A stretch of DNA of 10,872 nt from Salinirussus sp. (GTDB lineage Archaea > Halobacteriota > Halobacteria > Halobacteriales > Haloarculaceae), in the NCBI GenBank assembly GCA_028275005.1, contig JAQCNN010000138.1:1-10872 (forward strand), read 5' to 3'. The translations under genes were made by a program, and so were the position numbers. Under the pieces are notes generated by a model. The model ran no database searches and had not been told where the DNA came from. It worked only from the letters and a program-made list of their open reading frames with translations. Shown piece by piece: positions 7,498 through 10,872 of the stretch. Numbering within the stretch: the stretch's first letter is position 1; the number at the start of each line of letters is the position of its first letter.

Positions 7498-8547
7498 TCA
7501 GCAGTCTGCGCCGACGGCCTCGTTGACGGAGTCGAAGCCGTCCCGCTCCAGCAGGTCGAGCAGTCCGCGGTTGATGTCGCGGGCAACGGCGGGCCCCTCG
7601 TAGACCAGGGACGTGTAGAGCTGGACGACGCTTGCCCCCGCGCGGATCTTCTCGTAGGCGTCCTCGGCGGTGGCGACGCCGCCGACGCCGACGACGGGGA
7701 CATCGACGCGCTCGGCGACAAACCGGACCATCTCCGTCGCCCGGTCCGCAATCGGTTTACCGGAGAGGCCCCCTGGTTCGTCGCTGTTGTGCGAGTCCAG
7801 GGAGTCGGGACGGTCGGCGGAGGTGTTGGTGGTGACGACCCCGTCGAGGCCGAACTCCTGTACCAGGTCCAGGGCGTCGGCGACGGCGGGTTCGGGCAGG
7901 TCCGGCGAGAGCTTCACCAGCAGGGGGCTGGCACCCGCGTCGACCAGCTCGGCGAAGATATCGGCCATCGCCCCCCGGTTCTGGAGCGCCTCGAACCCCT
8001 GTGAGTTCGGGCAGGAGACGTTCACCACGAAGAAGTCGGCGGCAGTAACCCCCTCGTATGTCTCACGGTAGTCCGCGGGCGCGCGCTCGCGGGAGACGTG
8101 TTCGCTCTTGGCGATGTTCACCCCGACGGGAACGTCTGCGGCCAGGGCGGCCAGGCGGTCACCAACGGCGTCGGCCCCGTCGTTGTTCAGCCCCATCCGG
8201 TTGACCAGCGCCTCGTCCTCGCGCAGACGGAACAGCCGTGGACGGTCGTTTCCGGTCTGTGGCTGTGCGGTAACCCCCCCGACCTCCACGAACCCAAAGC
8301 CAAGCGCCTGCAGGGCAGGTGGAAGGTGAGCGTTCTTGTCGAAGCCGGCGGCCACGCCCACGGGGTTCGGGAAGTGCTGGCCGAACGCCTCGGTGTGGAG
8401 CCGGTCGTCGGTGACCGTGTAGCGGGCGGCAAGCGCTCGCTGGAGCGGTGTCTGCTGGACTGCCCGGAGTAGCTGGTGGACCGCACGGTGGGCAGTCTCG
8501 GCCGGCAGCGAGAACAGCAGCGGTCTGGCGGCGGCGTACACGTTCAT
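7498..8547 (-). CDS. pyrD: Dihydroorotate dehydrogenase, class 2-type
   Basis: PyrD oxidises dihydroorotate to orotate in pyrimidine synthesis, using FMN; class 2 enzymes pass electrons to membrane quinone. The 349-residue length, the N-terminal helical extension (1-45), GVAAGFDKNA (64-73), EVGGVTAQPQTGNDRPRLFR (88-107) and NRMGLNND (116-123) are class 2 features. Lys212 in VKLSPD, Asn241 in TTNT, GGLSG (259-263), GVGGV and QLYTSLVYEGP match the FMN- and substrate-binding segments. The residue at the class 2 catalytic-base position (Ser in the E. coli NISSPN motif) is Cys179 in NVSCPN, as in class 1 enzymes. The gene starts directly after the stop of the small upstream gene (TAGATG), implying one transcript. 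It converges on pheT across a 198-base gap. Confidence 0.96.
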   Translation of the reverse strand: MNVYAAARPLLFSLPAETAHRAVHQLLRAVQQTPLQRALAARYTVTDDRLHTEAFGQHFPNPVGVAAGFDKNAHLPPALQALGFGFVEVGGVTAQPQTGNDRPRLFRLREDEALVNRMGLNNDGADAVGDRLAALAADVPVGVNIAKSEHVSRERAPADYRETYEGVTAADFFVVNVSCPNSQGFEALQNRGAMADIFAELVDAGASPLLVKLSPDLPEPAVADALDLVQEFGLDGVVTTNTSADRPDSLDSHNSDEPGGLSGKPIADRATEMVRFVAERVDVPVVGVGGVATAEDAYEKIRAGASVVQLYTSLVYEGPAVARDINRGLLDLLERDGFDSVNEAVGADC

Positions 8548-8745
8548 CTAAAAGTCGTGTTCGACGTCGTCCTGGTCGGCCTTCTGAATGATGATCTTGT
8601 TGTCACGGACGCGGACGAACACCTCGTCGCCGATATCCATCCCGGCAACGGACAGCTCGTCCTCGTGGAGATTGACGTGTACGTTGTGGTACTCGCCGTC
8701 GTCGTCCTTGGCCCCACTCGGGCTCAGTTTCTTCTTTCGCACCAT
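8548..8745 (-). CDS. Small AbrB/MazE-like protein, haloarchaeal
   Basis: The protein has 65 residues. After a basic head (MVRKKKLSPSG) and an acidic turn come VNLHEDELSVAGMDIGDEV and RVRDNKIIIQKA (about 24-56). The order beta strand, helix, GD-V turn, beta hairpin is that of the swapped-hairpin AbrB/MazE DNA-binding fold (compare LP...LGI..GDEV.V...D.KIII). This is a pattern match by eye. Function is unknown; a transcription factor or antitoxin-like protein is possible, but no toxin gene lies beside it. The ATG at 8745 is preferred; a GTG directly before it at 8748 would add one residue. The stop abuts the pyrD ATG with no gap, so the two are probably co-transcribed and translationally coupled. 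Confidence 0.8.
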   Translation of the reverse strand: MVRKKKLSPSGAKDDDGEYHNVHVNLHEDELSVAGMDIGDEVFVRVRDNKIIIQKADQDDVEHDF

Positions 8746-8778
8746 CACACTATCCTATTGATGGGTTGACCGGAGGAT

Positions 8779-8793
8779 ACACTTAACTTTACC
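8779..8793 (-). promoter_or_regulatory. Promoter of the AbrB-like/pyrD operon
   Basis: Read on the minus strand, cggtaaagttaagtg contains a BRE-like ggtaaag and a TATA-like ttaag centred at about 8785. Transcription would start near 8757, leaving a leader of about 12 bases before the ATG at 8745. It is the closest A/T-rich tract to this gene. Confidence 0.45.
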
Positions 8794-8890
8794 GTGCCAC
8801 GCACACTGTGTCCGGCCGACGGCGGTCCAGTCGTTGTGTCCCTACCGTTGTGCCGCCCGCGGCCGAGACTGCCCGTTTGATCCGGCCCGG

Positions 8891-8938
8891 GTTATAAAGA
8901 TACTCGCAGACGGCGGTCGAATCAGGGATATCTTTATA
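8891..8938 (+). promoter_or_regulatory. MC1 promoter region: two TATA boxes within a perfect inverted repeat
   Basis: tataaagata (8893-8902) and tatctttata (8929-8938) are exact inverted copies, 26 bases apart. Each half contains a good TATA box: ttataaa at 8892-8898 and tttata at 8933-8938. Transcription from the second would start near 8962, giving a leader of about 16 bases before the MC1 ATG; the first would start near 8923. The symmetry may be an operator, or paired promoters; on the minus strand the right half is also a TATA box facing the pyrD operon. Confidence 0.6.
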
Positions 8939-8967
8939 GTCGGACATGTGCTGGGTTGGCATGGAGC

Positions 8968-8972
8968 GGTGA
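8968..8972 (+). promoter_or_regulatory. Shine-Dalgarno site of MC1
   Basis: ggtga lies 5 bases before the ATG at 8978 and is complementary to the tcacc of the conserved archaeal 16S 3' end. It supports 8978 as the start rather than the upstream in-frame start at 8834. Few genes in this window show such a site. Confidence 0.55.
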
Positions 8973-8977
8973 AATCC

Positions 8978-9289
8978 ATGGCAAGCGACAATGACAAGCG
9001 CAACTTTGCGCTCCGACAGGGCGATGGCGAAGAGAGCAGTGTCTTCTCCGGCGGGACGCCCCGCCAGGCGGCACTGAAAGCAGCTCGCCGGCTCACCCCG
9101 GCGGGCTCCGAGGACGACGCCGACCCGGAGGAACTCCGGCTTCGCGAGAAGGGAACCCACAAGATCCACATCTACGAGGGCTGGGCCTGGGAGGAGGAGG
9201 CACCCGACGACAGCCCGGACTGGATGCCCGGAGAGATAACGAAGGGCAACGTCTCCAAGCAGGGCGTCGAACACCTCGACGAGATCTGA
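8978..9289 (+). CDS. Chromosomal DNA-binding protein MC1
   Basis: MC1 is a small monomeric chromosomal protein, first known from Methanosarcina, that binds and sharply bends DNA. The 103-residue protein aligns along its whole length with the family: KRNFALRQGDG (7-17), SVFSGGTPRQAALKAARRL (21-39), LRLREKGTHKIHIYEGW (53-69) and the diagnostic PDWMPGEITKGNV segment (80-92). This last segment contains Trp82, Met83 and Pro84 of the DNA-contacting arm. The N-terminal arm and C-terminus are acidic, unlike the Lys-rich methanogen version, as expected in a salt-in cytoplasm. The gene stands alone with its own strong-looking promoter, a Shine-Dalgarno site and a T-tract terminator, which fits high expression. 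It reads away from the AbrB-like/pyrD operon and towards the rRNA genes. Confidence 0.95.
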   Translation: MASDNDKRNFALRQGDGEESSVFSGGTPRQAALKAARRLTPAGSEDDADPEELRLREKGTHKIHIYEGWAWEEEAPDDSPDWMPGEITKGNVSKQGVEHLDEI

Positions 9290-9297
9290 GCCGCCAG

Positions 9298-9312
9298 CCC
9301 CGGCCGTTTTTT
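9298..9312 (+). terminator. T-tract terminator after MC1
   Basis: GC-rich ccccggccg is followed by six Ts (9307-9312), 17 bases after the MC1 stop. Archaeal RNA polymerase terminates at such T-tracts. It would separate MC1 from the rRNA promoters. Confidence 0.6.
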
Positions 9313-9438
9313 CGACAGGTTCTCGTCCCCCGCGTCGCTTTCCAGTAGTGCGTGGCCCCACCCGGCCGGACCGACTGCACGACGCGGGGGATGACCGGCC
9401 GCTCTCCTGCCACGCGACACCACCACACGGCGCCTCGC

Positions 9439-9454
9439 GTTCAACAGGGTTATA
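9439..9454 (+). promoter_or_regulatory. rRNA-type promoter 1
   Basis: gttcaa at 9439-9444 followed by ttata at 9450-9454 resembles the TTCGA-plus-TATA layout of haloarchaeal rRNA promoters. It is the most upstream of four similar elements before the 16S gene. A start near 9479 is expected. Confidence 0.4.
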
Positions 9455-9506
9455 CCGTGGACCCGCCTCGTACAACTGCAACAGTCCAGCCGGAGGCGAG
9501 CGGCAT

Positions 9507-9526
9507 GTCGACCCAGTGTGTTTAAG
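9507..9526 (+). promoter_or_regulatory. rRNA-type promoter 2
   Basis: gtcga (9507-9511) precedes tttaag (9521-9526). The TATA core is identical to that of promoter 4. Expected start near 9550. The direct repeat cgacacc (9541-9547 and 9551-9557) lies around the expected start. Confidence 0.45.
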
Positions 9527-9590
9527 TGATGCCGTTTCAGCGACACCGGTCGACACCAACGCGACGCCGGTCGGTTCCGGTGCGTTCCAA

Positions 9591-9635
9591 TCCGACGCCC
9601 TTATGTGTGACAGGGCGTTTGGTTGTAATGCGAAG
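9591..9635 (+). promoter_or_regulatory. rRNA-type promoter 3 with start-site motif
   Basis: tccgacgcccttatgt (9591-9606) resembles the haloarchaeal rRNA promoter block that I recall as TTCGACGGTGTTTTATGT, and tgcgaag (9629-9635) resembles the conserved TGCGAACG at the transcription start. The spacing of about 23 bases between them fits. This is the best match of the four. Confidence 0.6.
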
Positions 9636-9694
9636 ATGGCTCATCCAACCCGGATGGGTCACGGACCCCGCGGGCACCGTCCCGCCGCTGCCGA

Positions 9695-9710
9695 CTCGAA
9701 GGGTTTAAGT
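9695..9710 (+). promoter_or_regulatory. rRNA-type promoter 4
   Basis: ctcgaagggtttaagt combines a TCGA element and a TATA-like tttaagt (9704-9710). Expected start is about 9732-9735, at the edge of the conserved pre-16S leader. A further A/T tract, cattaactta at 9721-9730, lies just downstream. Confidence 0.45.
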
Positions 9711-9800
9711 CCCTATCCGGCATTAACTTAGGTCCGGAAGACATGAGGATTCCACACCTGCGGTCCGCCGTACAGATGGGATCTGATGTTAGCCTTGGTA

Positions 9801-9838
9801 GTTCGGTGACACCCGGTCGGTGGAGTGGTGTCCCGAAC
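9801..9838 (+). other. 12-bp hairpin in the pre-16S leader
   Basis: gttcgg-t-gacacc (9801-9813) pairs with ggtgtcccgaac (9827-9838): 12 base pairs with a single bulged t at 9807 and a 13-base loop. It lies in the processed leader, so it is likely to be an RNA structure. Confidence 0.6.
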
Positions 9839-9851
9839 CCATCCCTTCGAT

Positions 9852-9869
9852 AGCACCATATTTGGTGCT
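9852..9869 (+). other. 7-bp hairpin in the pre-16S leader
   Basis: agcacca (9852-9858) and tggtgct (9863-9869) form a perfect 7-bp stem with loop tatt. Confidence 0.55.
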
Positions 9870-9880
9870 CCCGCCAACCC

Positions 9881-9897
9881 ACCCCGCTCTGCGGGGT
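9881..9897 (+). other. 7-bp hairpin abutting 16S
   Basis: accccgc (9881-9887) and gcggggt (9891-9897) form a perfect stem with loop tct. It ends 2 bases before the mature 16S start, where it could mark or delay 5'-end maturation. Confidence 0.55.
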
Positions 9898-9899
9898 AC

Positions 9900-10872
<973 letters not shown>

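Larger units (their letters stand above)
9731..9899 (+). ncRNA. Pre-16S rRNA leader
   Basis: The stretch from acatgaggattccacacctg to tctgatgttagcctt (about 9741-9795) reads like the haloarchaeal pre-16S leader I recall. It should form one half of the long stem around 16S that carries the bulge-helix-bulge cut by EndA. The 3' half lies beyond the window, so the cut site cannot be placed. Three hairpins follow and are listed separately. Confidence 0.6.

Noticed and set aside
8834..8977. In-frame upstream start for MC1
   Set aside because: It would run through both TATA boxes and the Shine-Dalgarno site, and adds Cys-containing sequence absent from the MC1 family.
9348..9731. 127-codon open frame before the 16S gene
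   Set aside because: It covers all four rRNA promoters and has a low-complexity composition that is not acidic like the real proteins here.

Overview
The window looks like chromosomal DNA from a haloarchaeon (class Halobacteria). The bases are strongly GC-rich, the predicted proteins are very acidic (Asp/Glu-rich with few Lys), several promoters look leaderless, and the right end holds an archaeal 16S rRNA gene with haloarchaeal features. The genus cannot be assigned from this sequence alone.

Left block, + strand (about 1-7300), RNA-processing and aminoacylation genes: a possible 8-codon tail of an upstream gene; a NucS-N-terminal/topoisomerase-type zinc-finger protein (123-836); the tRNA-splicing endonuclease EndA (954-2024); tryptophanyl-tRNA synthetase TrpS (2217-3863); and the two subunits of phenylalanyl-tRNA synthetase, PheS and PheT (3980-7299), whose stop and start codons overlap. 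endA, trpS and pheST appear to have their own promoters. trpS is preceded by a roughly 190-base leader region with a tiny ORF in the same frame.

Middle block (7300-8750): a 198-base gap between convergent genes holds a long imperfect inverted repeat. Two minus-strand genes follow, dihydroorotate dehydrogenase PyrD and, directly upstream and abutting it, a 65-residue protein with an AbrB/MazE-like sequence pattern. They probably form one operon.

Right block, + strand: the MC1 chromosomal DNA-binding protein (8978-9289) reads away from the pyrD operon. It sits behind a perfect 10-base inverted repeat that contains two TATA boxes, and is followed by a T-tract terminator. A gene-free region of about 590 bases then carries four tandem rRNA-type promoters and the pre-16S leader with three hairpins. 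It leads into the 16S rRNA gene, which starts at about 9900 and runs off the window.

Most genes are housekeeping genes. EndA removes tRNA introns (including the one in haloarchaeal tRNA-Trp, the substrate of the adjacent TrpS) and cuts the bulge-helix-bulge motifs of pre-rRNA such as the one at the right end. I found no defence system, mobile element, CRISPR array or tRNA gene. The points most worth a second look are the nuclease-less NucS-like zinc protein, the trpS leader, the inverted repeat over the MC1 promoter, the hairpin between pheT and pyrD, the small AbrB-like protein, and a Cys at the catalytic-base position of a class 2-type PyrD.
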